From Alphaproteobacteria bacterium (GTDB taxonomy: Bacteria; Pseudomonadota; Alphaproteobacteria; UBA7985; JAUIBT01), in contig JAUIDR010000005.1 in the NCBI GenBank assembly GCA_030428565.1, forward strand, positions 1 through 64,000: a stretch of DNA of 64,000 bases, in the 5' to 3' direction. Below, piece after piece: positions 46,040 to 55,353 of this stretch (the stretch's first letter is position 1; every line of letters starts with the position of its first letter). The translations under genes and the position numbers were made by a program. The notes beneath the pieces are model-generated. The model was given only the letters and a program-made list of their open reading frames with translations. It was not told the DNA's origin and searched no databases.

Positions 46040-48298
46040 ATGCGGAAGCCATTGCTGACGACCACAATGCTTTCCAGCTTGTTTTTAATGTCCGGCTTCG
46101 CGGCTTCAGCGCTAGCAAACGACAATAAAGTCACAACTTCGGTCAATGGCACGGACTCTTATATTAATGGGCGTGTTGGCTCAGCAGGTAATGCCATTAA
46201 CTCCACCTTTGGAGCCGGTCAAACCTACCATTTCGAAATCGATGGCAACGGTTATAGCGTTGGCTACGTCTTGTCTGATAATGGCGATATCATCATCAAC
46301 GAGGCTACGATCGAAGATACCTCGGGTGATAGCCGCTATGAAATAAGCACCCAAGGCGGCAACGATTACTTTGAAAACGCGCCGACCGGCATCGTCAATG
46401 GCCAGATCCACATGGGCGATGGTAACGATTCCGACACTTTCTTTTTGAACGGTACGCCAAACGCGATTGGTGTGGATGCGCTGATTGACGGCGGCATCGG
46501 CGGCAATGATATACTGGCGCTGGGCGGTGCCAATGACGGCAGTATCTATGTCCTGGGCAGTACCGACCTATCCCACATCGTCGAGTTTGAAGACTTAGAG
46601 CAGCGCTCTGGCGTTTGGTATACTTCGGCCAATCTGGCTTACGACAGTCTGACGGTCTCGGGCGGTCAATTGACTCTGGACGGGACTTCGAACGGTATCG
46701 ATTTGGTGACCGTGGACAACGGCACACTGGTCGTCGACGGCGTGCTAACCACCAGCAATGATTTGGTGGTCAACTCCAGCGATACCACCATGGGCTACCT
46801 GAACGGTACCGGCCTCATCCACGGTAATGTGGTCAACCGCGGTAGCATATCGCCCGCGATGCACGGCACCATTGGCACCCTGACCATCGACGGCGACTAC
46901 ACCGCCACCGCAGGCTCGGTGCTGCAGTTGGACGTGGATGCTGCCAACGGCGTGGGCGATAGGTTGGTCATCAACAAGGATCTGTTGATCGACCCCGATG
47001 CGCGCTTGCAAATCAACACCCTCAGCGCCCCTGTCGATGGCCAGACCTTTGTTATGATCTTGGCAGACGTTGGTGGCATAACCGATGGTCGCTTCAATCT
47101 GACGACGCCTTTGGGCGAGTCTCTCAATTTGATTTACGATGAAGATACCCAGAACGTCCTTTTGACCGTGGGCGAGCAGTTGGTACCGGTTGTGGTGTCT
47201 CCTGATACCGAAGAAGAGACCATTATCGCCGATAAGATTTTGAATTCTAACATCATCACCCAACAGCTGTTGACCGAAGACGGCGGCGACGTCCTGGTCG
47301 CTGGCCTCAGCAATAACCTGGTCTCAGAACACGACTTGGCGCTGCTGTCGCCCGAGTTTTATGTCGGGGTCTATCAGGCTAACGCCAATGCAGGCCTCAG
47401 CGCTGGTCGCTATCTGATCGAGCGGATCGACGACCGTGAGCACTGCGGAACCCTGGAAGGCTCGGGTCAAGAAAACTGCCGCCAGCTGTCCGATGGCATG
47501 AACCTTTGGGGCACGCTGGACATGGATCTGGGCAGCTTTGATGACCGCGAGCACATGGAATTGGACTACCAGCTCTATCGTGCCATGTTTGGCATCGACC
47601 AGCGCATCGGCAGCTCGACCTTGGGTCTTGCTGCGGGCTATGGCTTCGGCAAGGGTCTGGAAGACGACTTCGGCGATTATACCACCCACTACGGCCATGT
47701 CGGTGCCTACGTCAGCCAGCACGTCACCTTTTTCAACATTGACGCCGCCTTGGGTTACACCTTTGGCTGGGGCGATGCCAACCGCACGATCAAGCGGATC
47801 ATGGGCAACAACTTCAACCAGACCTACACCGGTGAAATCCAGTCGCACTCGGCGACCGCTATGGCGCGCGTGACCCAAGAATATCAAGCCGAAAACGGTT
47901 TCGAATTTCAGCCGCAGGTGGGCTTTGAATACCATCTGGCAAGCTTTGGTGACATCCGCGAAACGGCGGGCGGCAACTATTCGGCGCTGGGCTTGGACAT
48001 CGAAAACTGGAACCACGATCAGTTGACCGGTTTCGCGGGTGCAGAGGTGCGCAAGGCTTTTGAATCGGGCAATACCATCTTCATTCCTGAGCTGCGCGCT
48101 ATGTCCCGTTACATGGTCATGGGCCAAGAGATTTCCGTTCCCGCGGCTTTCACCTTGGACCCCGGCAATACCCAGTTCTCTAAGAGCGCCAAGATCCCGC
48201 AGGCGACCTTTACCTTGGGCGGTGGCGTCAACGTGGAAGCGCGCAAGGCTCTGACTTTCTATTCGGACTACGATTTTACCTTCGGCGACGAATCATAA
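46040..48298 (+). CDS. Type V autotransporter, stopped just before its final beta-strand
   Basis: The signal peptide is residues 1-27 (MRKPLLTTTMLSSLFLMSGF..., cleaved after ALA). A Gly/Asn/Asp/Thr-rich beta-helix-like passenger covers about 28-440, and the barrel domain starts near 460 (NLWGTLDMDLGSFD). The annotated ORF ends FTFGDES at TAA 48296-48298. Directly in frame follow QHDFRAGLRVKF and a second TAA (48335-48337). HDFRAGLRVKF, ending in Phe, is the classic last strand and BAM-recognition end of autotransporters. As written, the product lacks it. Lower GC than neighbours. Confidence 0.88.
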   Translation: MRKPLLTTTMLSSLFLMSGFAASALANDNKVTTSVNGTDSYINGRVGSAGNAINSTFGAGQTYHFEIDGNGYSVGYVLSDNGDIIINEATIEDTSGDSRYEISTQGGNDYFENAPTGIVNGQIHMGDGNDSDTFFLNGTPNAIGVDALIDGGIGGNDILALGGANDGSIYVLGSTDLSHIVEFEDLEQRSGVWYTSANLAYDSLTVSGGQLTLDGTSNGIDLVTVDNGTLVVDGVLTTSNDLVVNSSDTTMGYLNGTGLIHGNVVNRGSISPAMHGTIGTLTIDGDYTATAGSVLQLDVDAANGVGDRLVINKDLLIDPDARLQINTLSAPVDGQTFVMILADVGGITDGRFNLTTPLGESLNLIYDEDTQNVLLTVGEQLVPVVVSPDTEEETIIADKILNSNIITQQLLTEDGGDVLVAGLSNNLVSEHDLALLSPEFYVGVYQANANAGLSAGRYLIERIDDREHCGTLEGSGQENCRQLSDGMNLWGTLDMDLGSFDDREHMELDYQLYRAMFGIDQRIGSSTLGLAAGYGFGKGLEDDFGDYTTHYGHVGAYVSQHVTFFNIDAALGYTFGWGDANRTIKRIMGNNFNQTYTGEIQSHSATAMARVTQEYQAENGFEFQPQVGFEYHLASFGDIRETAGGNYSALGLDIENWNHDQLTGFAGAEVRKAFESGNTIFIPELRAMSRYMVMGQEISVPAAFTLDPGNTQFSKSAKIPQATFTLGGGVNVEARKALTFYSDYDFTFGDES

Positions 48299-48337
48299 CA
48301 GCACGATTTCCGGGCCGGTCTTCGCGTCAAGTTCTAA

Positions 48338-48866
48338 GCCAACGAGCCACCAGCAAGCCCGCAGAGTGCGCCTGGCTTTGGCGCGTCTGGGCTCCCGGCA
48401 GCGCGTGATCGCACGAACGATCCATCAAATTGCCATGCTAGGTTAACGGTCCTTTCGCTTGGGCGGGACTGTCAAATCACCTTGGCGTGGTGGAAGGCGG
48501 ATTTTCCGCCACCAGCCCGGCGAAATCTCCAAACTCCCCGCCTGTAACCCGCTGTTCCAGGCGGGTTTTTTGTGCAAATCCTTGGCGTGATCACGGCAAC
48601 CAGCATCCGCCCATTGGCGAAACCGGGCGGACCGCCCGCGCGCCAGGGCCACCAAATTTTCTCACCGACGGGCGAAAGTTTCAGGCGCGGCCTTTTTCTG
48701 GCGCTAGTTGGGCGCTATATATAGGCAAATTTGCGTCACACAGCGCTAAGCCCGCGCGCCCAAAGGCCTGCCGAGCGATTAGTGCCAAAACAAGCAAGCT
48801 TTTGTCTACGCGCCTTCCGATCACCGGCAAAGCAGGGGCGGGCTTGCAAACAATAGAGACACACCC
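48338..48866. other. Intergenic region after the autotransporter
   Basis: This 529-bp gap holds a large hairpin without T-run (GGTGG..GGCGGA-tt-TCCGCC..CCACC around 48488-48512), the terminator at 48546, and a TATATATAG stretch near 48718 that may be a -10 region for the RND operon. The ORFs in the track here look like chance frames. Confidence 0.5.
48546..48572 (+). terminator. Rho-independent terminator downstream of the autotransporter
   Basis: AACCCGC pairs with GCGGGTT (7 bp) around an 8-nt loop, and six T in a row end the structure. Confidence 0.85.
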
Positions 48867-50000
48867 ATGCTGCGATCCCTCGTTCCTGCAATCGTGCTAG
48901 CTCTGGCTATCGCGGGCTGGCTTTATTTTGGCTTTTGGAGCGGGAACGCGCCAGAAGTGACCAAGCCCAGCGCTAAGCTTGATGAGGTCGCAGAGAAGCA
49001 AGCGGTCTCGGTCGCCAAGGTCGGGCTGCGCGATTTTCGCTCTGAGCTGCGCTTTACCGCCGAGACCCGCGTTGATCGCAAGCTTGATGTGAAAGCGGAA
49101 ATCGGCGGCCAGATTGCCTCTTTGCGGGTCAAGCGCGGCGAGCGTGTGGTCAAAGATCAGGTCATTGCGGTGCTGGAGGCTGATGAACGCCCGGCGCAGC
49201 GTGCGGAAGCCAAGGCCGCGCTCAGTCAAGCCGAGGTGGATTTGCGGGCGAAGCGGGCTTTGCTCGACAAAGGCTTTGGCTCTGAGATCGACGTTGAGGT
49301 GGCAACGGCAGCGGTTGAACGCGCCAAGGCGGCCTTGTTGCGCGCCGATTTGGCGCTGAAAAAGCTGGAAATAAAAGCGGGCTTTGAAGGGGTGATCGAA
49401 GAGACCTTCGTTGAACCCGGCGCTTTCGTCAATCCGGGCAGCCCCATCGCGCTGCTGTTGGACAAGGAGCCGATCGAGGTCGTGGGCTTGGCCGGTGAAC
49501 GCCAGATCGGACAGATCGAATTGGGCATGATCGGGGCGGTTGAGGTCGCCACGGGCGATACCTTCGACGCTGAAGTTACCTATATTTCGACGGTGGCAGA
49601 GGGCGATACGCGGACCTTCCGCGTCGAGCTGACCGCCAAGATGGACCAAGCGCGCACGCGCCGCTTGAACCTGCCAGAGGGCGTTTCGGCGGAGGTTCGA
49701 ATTCAAACGCCGTCGCGCAAAGCCCACTTTGTGCCCACCAACGCGCTGACCTTGGGGCCGCGAGACCAGATCGGCGTCAAGGCCATCACCGCAGACCAAC
49801 GCGTTGCCTTCTATCCCGCGCGCATTATGCACGCGACCCCGTCGGGGCTGTGGCTAGCCGACTTGCCCGAGACCTTCGATTTGATCGTGCAAGGTCAAGA
49901 CCTGGTGCGCCAAGATGAGGGAGTTGCTGTGCAGAACTTGGACGAGGCCAACTTGGCGCGCTTGGGCCTTTTGGCCGACGCGAACTCGGTCGCCAATTAA
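48867..50000 (+). CDS. RND efflux periplasmic adaptor (membrane fusion protein)
   Basis: A 377-residue HlyD-type adaptor linking the inner-membrane pump to an outer-membrane channel. One N-terminal membrane anchor is at about 5-24. The lipoyl halves are VKAEIGGQIASLRVKRGERV and KAGFEGVIEETFVEPGAFV, with a short alpha-hairpin between them (AKAALSQAEVDLRAKRALLDKGFGSEIDVEVA...). The beta-barrel domain follows. It starts an operon with the RND permease 126 bp downstream. No outer-membrane factor gene is in the window. Confidence 0.92.
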   Translation: MLRSLVPAIVLALAIAGWLYFGFWSGNAPEVTKPSAKLDEVAEKQAVSVAKVGLRDFRSELRFTAETRVDRKLDVKAEIGGQIASLRVKRGERVVKDQVIAVLEADERPAQRAEAKAALSQAEVDLRAKRALLDKGFGSEIDVEVATAAVERAKAALLRADLALKKLEIKAGFEGVIEETFVEPGAFVNPGSPIALLLDKEPIEVVGLAGERQIGQIELGMIGAVEVATGDTFDAEVTYISTVAEGDTRTFRVELTAKMDQARTRRLNLPEGVSAEVRIQTPSRKAHFVPTNALTLGPRDQIGVKAITADQRVAFYPARIMHATPSGLWLADLPETFDLIVQGQDLVRQDEGVAVQNLDEANLARLGLLADANSVAN

Positions 50001-50126
50001 GCCGCCGACTAAGTCCGTTTTTAGTGGGTGAGGACGCCGCAGCGCGTGTCGGCATAAACCCTGGGGTCAATAGAGCCCCAGATATGGAGCTGGGCCATCA
50101 ATTGAGCCCGTTTAAAAGTTGTTATT

Positions 50127-53100
50127 ATGAACGCAATCATTGACGCCGCCATTCGCTATTCCCGCACGGTCCTCTCGCTGCTGGTCGTGATTATCGCCGT
50201 GGGCATTATGTCTTGGCTCTCGATCCCCAAAGAAGCTGAACCCGATGTGAGCGTGCCTTTCATGTACGTCAGCGCCTCGTTGGATGGCATCTCGCCTGAG
50301 GATTCCGAGCGCCTGTTGCTGAAGCCGCTGGAGCAAGAAATTCAAGGCGTTGACGGCGTCAAGACCATCACCTCAACCGGTTATTTGGGCGGTGGTAATT
50401 TGGTGCTGGAGTTCGGCGCGGGCTTTGATGCCGATACCGCGCTGGAAGACGTGCGCAGCGCTGTTGACAACGCTAAGCCTAGCCTGCCGTCAGAAGCCGA
50501 CGAGCCCAAAGTCAGTGAGATCAACCTGTCCGAACAGCCGATTATCACTTTGGCGGTGTTCGGCGATATTCCCGAAAAGACGTTGCTGCAACTTATGCGA
50601 CGGCTGCAAGACCGCATCGAGGCGCTGCCCCCGGTGCTAGAAGCCGACCTGGCGGGTAGCCGCGAGGAAGTCGTAGAGATTCTGATCGATCCCAACGTGC
50701 TGCAATCCTACGGTCTCAATATGCAAGAAGTCTTGGGGCTGGTGGCGGGGTCAAACCGGCTGATCGCGGCGGGTTCGCTGCGTTCTGGCGCGGGTAGTTT
50801 TGACCTGAAAGTCCCGGGTCTGTTTGAAGACATTGAAGATATTTTCGATCTGCCGGTTAAGTCGGACGGCCAGTCGGTGGTGCTGTTCAGTGAGATCGCC
50901 GACGTACGCCCCACCTTTAAAGACCCCGAGAGTTTTGCGCGGGTCAACGGCAAACGCACCATGTCGCTGGCGGTCAAAAAGCGCGCCGGCGAAAACATTA
51001 TCGAAACCATCGAAGCTACCAAGGCTATCGTTGAAGAGGAGCGTAAAGCCTGGCCAGCCGGTCTGGAAGTCAAGTATCTGCAAGATCGCTCGGTGCCCAT
51101 CCGTACCATGCTGGGTGATCTGACCAACAACGTCGCTGCCGCGGTGATCTTGGTGTTGATTATCGTTGTTGGGGCGCTGGGGCTGCGATCGGGCCTATTG
51201 GTCGGCTTTGCGATCCCGGGCTCCTTCTTAATCGGCTTTATGGTGCTGTCGATCCTGGGCTTTACCGTCAACATCGTGGTTCTATTCTCGCTGATTTTGG
51301 CCTCCGGCATGCTGGTAGATGGCGCGATTGTCGTGATTGAATACGCGGACCGAAGGCTGAGCGAGGGGGCCAGCCGCCTGCAAGCCTATTCCGAGGCCGC
51401 CAAGCGCATGTCTTGGCCGATTATCGCGTCCACCGCGACGACTTTGGCCGCCTTTGCGCCTTTGGCTTTTTGGCCGGGCATTGTCGGCGAATTCATGGGC
51501 TATTTGCCGAAAACCCTTTTGATAACCCTGTCTGCGAGCTTGGCGATGGCCTTGATTTTCGTACCCGTGCTGGGTGCGGCCTTGGAGACCGTTTTGGCGG
51601 TCGTGGCCGTGGCGGTGGGTTTCATCTTCATGATCCTCGGCGTGCCGATCGTGCAGGGCATCTTGGCCGTCGTGGATGGCGTGGCGGGGACCGACATGGC
51701 CGCCTGGGGGCCGTTGGATAGCGTCGGGCGTCTGGCTTTCTTGGTCATTGGTCCAGTGCTGGGCTACTTGTTCTTGAAGGTAGCGCGCTACATGTTCGCC
51801 ACCACCACCAACGCGCCGCGCCCCGAGCCCAAACGCGAAATAGAAATTTCGGGTCTCGTGACCCTCTATTCGCGTTTCTTGAGTTTCTTGCTGCGCGCGC
51901 CGGCCTTGGTCATCATCGCGATGTTCGGCTTCTTGGCGTTGGTAGTGACCTTGTTTGTCCAATCCAAGCCCGGCACAGAGTTCTTCCCGACCGTTGAGCC
52001 TGAAAATATAACGCTGACTGTGCGCGCTCGGGGCAACCTGTCGATTTATGAGCGCGACGCCATGGTGCGGCGTGTCGAGAACGAAATTCTGGACATGCAG
52101 CGCCAGCACGGGGAGTTCAACGCCATCTACGCTGTTGCTCAGTCCTCCACCGGCGGTGACTCCCAGCAAGCCGAAGACACTATTGGTTCGGTCCAGATCG
52201 AGTTCGTCGACTACTTCAACCGCCGTACCGTTTCTGACATCGAAGAAGAAATGCGCGCGCGTATCGGTGATTTGCCGGGCATGTTGGTCGAAGTTGCTGC
52301 ACCCGAGGCGGGCCCGCCGCAAGGCAAGGCCGTGCAGGTCGAAGTCAGCGCCGCGGCCATTGACGACATCGTGCCTGCGGTAGAGCATATCTTGCGCGGT
52401 ATGGAGCAGATCGGCGGCTATCGCGATGTAGAAAACGGCCTGCCGCTGCCGGGCATTGATTGGGAGCTGTCGGTCGATCGCGAACAAGCCGCTATCTATG
52501 GCGTCGATATCGGCGTGCTGGGCTACTACGTGCGCTTGATTACCAACGGTGTGACGATCTCCACCTATCGCCCCGCGTCCTCGGAGGACGAGGTTGATAT
52601 CACCCTGCGCCTGCCGCCTCAGTATCGCAACCTGGCTCAATTGGATGAGTTGCGGGTCGATACACCCAAGGGGCAAGTGCCTCTCAGCCTGTTCTTGAGC
52701 CGCGAGCCCAAGCCCAAGGTCAGCCTCATTCACCGCATCGACGGCCAACGCACCCAGACCGTCAAGGCGGACATCGTTGAGTTCGTCAACGGCGAGCGGG
52801 TCTTGGAAGCAACCAAGGTTGCAGAACTCAAAACCTGGCTGAACGAGAACCCTTTACCCGGGACGGCGCAGGCCAAGTTTGTTGGCCAGGACGAAGAAAT
52901 GGCCGAGACCTTCGCCTTCCTAATGCAGGCCTTTGGTATTGCTCTGTTCATCATGGCGGTGATCTTGGTCACGCAATTCAACAACTTCTTCAACATGTTG
53001 CTGATCTTGAGCGCAATTTTCATGTCTTCGGTTGGGGTCTTGCTGGGCCTCTATTTGACCGGGCGGGATTTTGGCGTGGTGATGACCGGCGTCGGGCTGA

Positions 53101-53519
53101 TCGCGCTGGCTGGCATCGTGGTCAACAACAATATTGTTTTGATCGATACCTTTGAGCAGATAAAGCGCACCGGGGTGACGATCCACGAAGCTTTGGTCCT
53201 GACCGCTGCTCAGCGTCTGCGCCCAATTTTGCTGACAACGGTGACAACGGTCTTGGGTCTCATGCCGATGGTCTTGGGTCTGAATATCAACTTCATCGAC
53301 AACCTTGTGACCTTGGGGGCGCCGTCGGGCCAGTGGTGGCAGTCGTTGGCGACCGCCATCGCCTTTGGCCTGTCTTTTGCGACCTTCTTAACGCTGTTCT
53401 TTACGCCCTGCGCCATCAAGCTTCAGTATGATTTGCGTCGCATGACCTACGCCAAGGAGATCTACGAGGACGAACGACTGCAACTGGTGCCAACGACGGC
53501 CCGCCAGCCAGGGCACTAG
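50127..53519 (+). CDS. RND-family efflux permease
   Basis: A 1130-residue proton-driven inner-membrane exporter of the AcrB/HAE-like class, with two large periplasmic loops after TM1 and TM7. Helix 4 carries ASGMLVDGAIVVIEYADR, and GIVVNNNIVLIDTFEQIKRTG is the matching motif in the second half. After TM6 there is an extra hydrophobic stretch of about 80 residues (ETVLAVVAVAVGFIFMILG ... GRLAFLVIGPVLGYLFLKV) not found in typical RND pumps. The ATG at 50127 has no clear ribosome site. Substrates unknown. Confidence 0.92.
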   Translation: MNAIIDAAIRYSRTVLSLLVVIIAVGIMSWLSIPKEAEPDVSVPFMYVSASLDGISPEDSERLLLKPLEQEIQGVDGVKTITSTGYLGGGNLVLEFGAGFDADTALEDVRSAVDNAKPSLPSEADEPKVSEINLSEQPIITLAVFGDIPEKTLLQLMRRLQDRIEALPPVLEADLAGSREEVVEILIDPNVLQSYGLNMQEVLGLVAGSNRLIAAGSLRSGAGSFDLKVPGLFEDIEDIFDLPVKSDGQSVVLFSEIADVRPTFKDPESFARVNGKRTMSLAVKKRAGENIIETIEATKAIVEEERKAWPAGLEVKYLQDRSVPIRTMLGDLTNNVAAAVILVLIIVVGALGLRSGLLVGFAIPGSFLIGFMVLSILGFTVNIVVLFSLILASGMLVDGAIVVIEYADRRLSEGASRLQAYSEAAKRMSWPIIASTATTLAAFAPLAFWPGIVGEFMGYLPKTLLITLSASLAMALIFVPVLGAALETVLAVVAVAVGFIFMILGVPIVQGILAVVDGVAGTDMAAWGPLDSVGRLAFLVIGPVLGYLFLKVARYMFATTTNAPRPEPKREIEISGLVTLYSRFLSFLLRAPALVIIAMFGFLALVVTLFVQSKPGTEFFPTVEPENITLTVRARGNLSIYERDAMVRRVENEILDMQRQHGEFNAIYAVAQSSTGGDSQQAEDTIGSVQIEFVDYFNRRTVSDIEEEMRARIGDLPGMLVEVAAPEAGPPQGKAVQVEVSAAAIDDIVPAVEHILRGMEQIGGYRDVENGLPLPGIDWELSVDREQAAIYGVDIGVLGYYVRLITNGVTISTYRPASSEDEVDITLRLPPQYRNLAQLDELRVDTPKGQVPLSLFLSREPKPKVSLIHRIDGQRTQTVKADIVEFVNGERVLEATKVAELKTWLNENPLPGTAQAKFVGQDEEMAETFAFLMQAFGIALFIMAVILVTQFNNFFNMLLILSAIFMSSVGVLLGLYLTGRDFGVVMTGVGLIALAGIVVNNNIVLIDTFEQIKRTGVTIHEALVLTAAQRLRPILLTTVTTVLGLMPMVLGLNINFIDNLVTLGAPSGQWWQSLATAIAFGLSFATFLTLFFTPCAIKLQYDLRRMTYAKEIYEDERLQLVPTTARQPGH

Positions 53520-53564
53520 AACCAGGGCACTAGAATCGGGGCACTAGAGCCAGGGTATTGGGCG
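53509..53564. repeat. 14-bp tandem repeat, 4 copies, including the RND stop codon
   Basis: Units cagggcactagaac, cagggcactagaat, cggggcactagagc and cagggtattgggcg. The TAG stop of the RND gene is inside unit 1, so the array grew from the 3' end of the gene. Confidence 0.93.
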
Positions 53565-53728
53565 AAAATCGCGAGCCTGTAGACGAGGTGGACATCTGAG
53601 ACGGCCCCTTATCGACATTCCTTATCGACCATGACGCGGCAAAACGCCGGAGCGCCAAGGGGCGCGCATTGATGCCGGGTGCCGCTTCAGGCGTTACCGT
53701 GCCGGGGATTTAACATTGGAGCCCCGTC

Positions 53729-54172
53729 ATGCGCCTAATCTCTCCCATCAAATCTGGCCTTATGGGCCTCGCTCTTATGCTGTCGCCCATGCTGCTTAAC
53801 CCGGCCAGCGCCGATGAAGCCGCTATGGAGGCCATGCAAGAATACCTCATGTTCTCTGAATACGAGGCAGGCATCATCCTGCCCCAGCAGATCGACAAAG
53901 ATGTGTTTGAAGCTGTGTTGTTCGTCGATACCCGCGATGAAGAGCAGTACGAGACCGCAACCATTCCGGGGGCTGTTCACATCGAATGGCGCGAAGTCCT
54001 GGATCGTATCGACGAGATCCCGGAAGACCAAAAGACCGTGTTGTTCTGTAACACCGGCAGCTTGTCGGCTCAGGCCGCCTTCGCGCTGCGCGTGGCCGGA
54101 CGTGAAAACGTCGTGGTGATGCAGACCGGTTTTACAGGCTGGCAGCAAGACGCCGCCTACAAGCCGGAATAG
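53729..54172 (+). CDS. Exported rhodanese-domain protein
   Basis: A 147-residue single rhodanese domain with a signal peptide (cleavage likely after PASA, residue 28). FVDTRDEEQYETATIPGAVHI is the family entry motif, and LFCNTGSLSA is the active-site loop with the persulfide Cys. Periplasmic rhodaneses move sulfur or bind oxyanions; the partner is unknown. It is convergent with the CoA-transferase gene. Confidence 0.88.
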   Translation: MRLISPIKSGLMGLALMLSPMLLNPASADEAAMEAMQEYLMFSEYEAGIILPQQIDKDVFEAVLFVDTRDEEQYETATIPGAVHIEWREVLDRIDEIPEDQKTVLFCNTGSLSAQAAFALRVAGRENVVVMQTGFTGWQQDAAYKPE

Positions 54173-54183
54173 CCATAGCTCGA

Positions 54184-54203
54184 CCAAGCTCGGCCGAGCT
54201 TGG
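54184..54203. other. 20-bp perfect palindrome between convergent genes
   Basis: CCAAGCTCGG is followed directly by its reverse complement CCGAGCTTGG. It sits in the 47-bp gap between the convergent rhodanese and CoA-transferase genes. It may act as a stem for a two-way terminator, though T-runs are lacking. Confidence 0.7.
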
Positions 54204-54219
54204 CCTACTCGATCTTCCT

Positions 54220-55353
54220 CTAGTCCAGCTTAAGCTTGGCCTCTGAAAAGGTCATAGGGCTGCGCAGTCCAGGCTGTCCGCCCTGATCGATACGCATGCC
54301 GCGGTGTTGGAATTGCGGATCGCCAAAGACCTGCTCAACGCTGTTGATCGGCCCTGCGGGGACGCCTAGCTTCGCCAAGGCTTCCAGCAGCGGATCTCGC
54401 TGCCAGTCACTCAGCGCGGCTTCGATCAGCGGTACCAGCGCCGTTCGGTGCTCGACCCGGCCCTGGTTGCCCGCAAAGCGCGGGTCTTGGTGCCATTCTT
54501 GGCCCAACAACTCGGCGAGCTTGGCAAATTGGCTGTCATTGCCGCAGGCGATAATCAGATAGCCGTCGGCCACCGCAAAGACCTGATAGGGCACAATGTT
54601 GGGATGGGCATTGCCCAAGCGCTTGGGGCTGACGCCCGAGGCTAGATAGTTCAAAGCTTGGTTGGCCAGCACCCCGGTCATGCAGTCGAACAGCGCCATG
54701 TCGATATGTTGCCCGCGCCCCGTGCGGCTGCGCATCTGAAGCGCGGCCTGAATGGCAATCACGCTGTAGAGTCCGGTAAAGATATCGGCAAAGGCCACGC
54801 CCATTTTTTGCGGTGCACCGTCCGGCTCGCCTGTCAGGTCCATGATCCCAGCCATGCCTTGGATCATGAAATCATAGCCCGCGCGCGGGGCGTAGGGGCC
54901 GTCTTGACCAAAGCCGGTAATGGAACAATAGACCAGCGCCGGATTGAGCGCCGCCAAGCTGGTGTAGTCGAGGCCGAATTTGGCCAGGCCGCCGACCTTG
55001 AAATTTTCAATGACAACATCGGCGTCGGCAATCAGCGCTTTGACCTGCGCCAAGTCGTTTGGGTCTTTCAAGTCGGCATGCACGACGCGTTTGCCACGAT
55101 TGCAAGAAAAGTAATAGGCCGCCGTCTTGTCGCTGGTGGACTTGGGATCGTCCAAAAAGGGCGGTCCCCAACCCCTTGTATCGTCGCCCGCTGGGCTCTC
55201 GACCTTGATGACCTCGGCGCCGAGATCGGCCAGGGTCTGGCCCGCCCAAGGACCGGCAAGAATGCGCGCCAACTCGACAACCTTGACGCCTTCAAGCGGG
55301 TAGGGTGCGGCTGGATCGCTGGGGCTCCAGTCGGTTGAATTAAGCGCCGTCAC
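54220..55353 (-). CDS. CaiB/BaiF family III CoA-transferase
   Basis: A 377-residue family III CoA-transferase, moving CoA between carboxylic acids. GVKVVELARILAGPWAGQTLADLGAEVIKVE is the standard N-terminus. The catalytic Asp lies in the RAGYDFMIQGMAGIMDLTGEP region. The start is GTG at 55353, overlapping the aminotransferase stop (GTGA), so they are translationally coupled and probably work in one pathway. Confidence 0.9.
   Translation of the reverse strand: MTALNSTDWSPSDPAAPYPLEGVKVVELARILAGPWAGQTLADLGAEVIKVESPAGDDTRGWGPPFLDDPKSTSDKTAAYYFSCNRGKRVVHADLKDPNDLAQVKALIADADVVIENFKVGGLAKFGLDYTSLAALNPALVYCSITGFGQDGPYAPRAGYDFMIQGMAGIMDLTGEPDGAPQKMGVAFADIFTGLYSVIAIQAALQMRSRTGRGQHIDMALFDCMTGVLANQALNYLASGVSPKRLGNAHPNIVPYQVFAVADGYLIIACGNDSQFAKLAELLGQEWHQDPRFAGNQGRVEHRTALVPLIEAALSDWQRDPLLEALAKLGVPAGPINSVEQVFGDPQFQHRGMRIDQGGQPGLRSPMTFSEAKLKLD

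Noticed and set aside
48487-48900. 137-codon ORF before the RND adaptor gene
   Set aside because: It runs through the terminator hairpins and overlaps the adaptor start in another frame, with no motif.
51282-52748. 488-codon minus-strand ORF
   Set aside because: It lies wholly antisense to the RND permease, has no recognisable motif, and is His/Gln/Arg-rich as expected for the shadow of a GC-rich gene.
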